Assembly (NCBI GenBank): GCA_905221605.1
Contig: CAJNDS010002757.1
Location: 1,096,908-1,160,907, forward strand
Direction of reading: 5' to 3'
Length of the DNA: 64,000 nt
Source: Symbiodinium natans
Taxonomy: Eukaryota; Sar; Dinophyceae; Suessiales; Symbiodiniaceae
Program-made: the position numbers and the translations under genes
Shown: positions 62,912-64,000 of the stretch, in pieces
Position numbering within the stretch: the first letter of the stretch is position 1
How the letters are laid out: every line of letters starts with the position of its first letter
Notes under the pieces: generated by a model
The model's input: only the letters and a program-made list of their open reading frames with translations
What the model was told of the DNA's origin: nothing
Database searches by the model: none

Positions 62912-63217
62912 CTAACAACCTAAGCCTAAACCTGTAGGCCGGCGTGTGCCAGGGTGAACTTGTGGTTTTAGGATTACAACCCGAGGAGTTGGTTCTTTGG
63001 ATGATGGTTGCTTTTGTTTTCCAGTTTTCCCTGTTGGGATTGTTGAGGTCGGAGCTCAAGCATTGAACCCGGAACCCGAAACCGCTTCGTGGGTCTTGAG
63101 CGCAAGGCAAGGCTTAACATGCAAATTTGAGGTCAGTATTGTTTCGACTGAAGCAGTGCCATCGTTACCTTTAGGCAGCATCACGGCTTTGTCGAGTAGC
63201 TTGTAAAGCCGCATGAG

Positions 63218-63682
63218 TCAACCTGCCTGCATCCGGAACCCTCGGAAGGAGACAGAGCTCGAGATCGGCAAGTGCATCAGCGCGTGGATAGGCCCCCGAG
63301 AGTCGGAACCATTGATGAGGCGCTCAAACAGGCACGACTCCAACCGGGAGACCGCTTCTGGCTAACATGCATGGAGGCTTGCCGGAAGCGCTTCGGCCAA
63401 GAAGTCGGTGACGGAAAGTCCGAGTCTGCCTAGTGCACGCGAGGGCCTCACATTCGACCAATGGCCCGCAGGATTCTGGTGCCGAGCGTTATGTCCTCAC
63501 AGACGTTTCTCCTTCAAAGCATGGGGCGGGCTTGGTCTTCGGCAAACAACTCCGATGACGGGGATGATTGGCCACGCATGGAGAAATGTTGCGCACGTAT
63601 TTATCGCATTGCCCATGATGGCAGAGTTGTTCAAGGTGAACGGAAGAAGATGGTGAAGAATCTGAGGAGGAGGAGGAGGTAG
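63218..63682 (+). other. coding-like unassigned stretch
   Basis: Free of telomere-like repeats. One frame reads GTIDEALKQARLQPGDRFWL before a stop near 63433; another (63461-63682) ends in a lysine/arginine-rich tail. No family recognised, frames not joined. Confidence 0.3.
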
Positions 63683-63929
63683 CGTAGGAGGAGGTGGATT
63701 GCCACTTTGGGGAGTTTCAATCTTTTCGAGATCCCCTTTCAAAAAAGCCTCCCGCCGGCTTAGGGCCGAAGGGATGCAGACGATGATTCTTTTTCGTAAT
63801 TGGTGCTTTTGGGAGCAGAAGCCTCCTCCTTTTGCCCTAAAATTTGGGATACACCAAAAAATTTTGATATCGGCTGATTTGTGATTTAGAAACCATCGAT
63901 AATATGAAGTAGGGTTTATATTTCTGTTT

Positions 63930-64000
63930 TTGGTGAGTGTATATAAGGTTCCTTTTTAATATTGGCAGGTATATATACTTGGTGTCTTTTAGGGGGTGCA
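63930..64000. repeat. GTGAGTGTATATAAGGTTC repeat, copy 2
   Basis: GGTGAGTGTATATAAGGTTC, then TATATACTTGGTGTCTTTTA, cut by the window end. Matches 57770-57836. Confidence 0.75.

Overview
The window looks like nuclear DNA of a dinoflagellate or a close alveolate relative. Four things point there. First, the plant-type telomere unit TTTAGGG/CCCTAAA is scattered through almost every kilobase. Second, very small exons (30-110 nt) sit in introns of several hundred bases. Third, wherever exons can be joined by protein homology, the introns start with GC or GA at least as often as GT, end in AG, and usually have G as the first base of the next exon (AG|G). Fourth, every cellular gene recognised reads on the + strand, as in the one-way gene arrays of dinoflagellates. 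The species cannot be named from the sequence, and no RNA gene or spliced-leader gene was seen. All exon borders are homology- and phase-based readings by eye.

Layout. 0.7-9.04 kb: exon islands of one or two coiled-coil/acidic proteins, the last with a stop at 9041. 9.6-14 kb: more exon islands, perhaps the N-terminal part of the next gene, around a G-rich block (9.9-11.2 kb). 15.2-27.4 kb (perhaps to 29.2 kb): a voltage-gated cation channel whose S2, S3, S4, S5, pore, S6 and two EF-hands can be followed across 17 small exons. 27.7-28.1 kb: a decayed minus-strand retroelement RNase H fragment. 32.2-39.0 kb: a long multi-exon gene with a coiled-coil section, product unknown. 40.5-45.1 kb: an intact-looking minus-strand LINE (endonuclease, reverse transcriptase, C2H2 fingers) and a second downstream frame. 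46.4-49.9 kb: a protein with two BTB domains. 53.1-58.7 kb: a small class I methyltransferase of the METTL21/family-16 type. 60.3-62.75 kb: the end of another gene. 63.2-64.0 kb: unassigned.

Between exons lie telomere-like arrays, long poly-G/poly-C runs, microsatellites, two large foldback elements, and at least five small families of terminal-inverted-repeat (MITE-like) elements. The most striking pattern is that the telomere-like arrays are polarised by gene structure: exons tend to be preceded by CCCTAAA tracts and followed by TTTAGGG tracts. Many introns therefore start G-rich and end with the complementary C-rich strand and could fold end to end. A second striking point is that the LINE's complete 1,295-codon frame is overlapped throughout by an uninterrupted 1,537-codon frame on the same strand.
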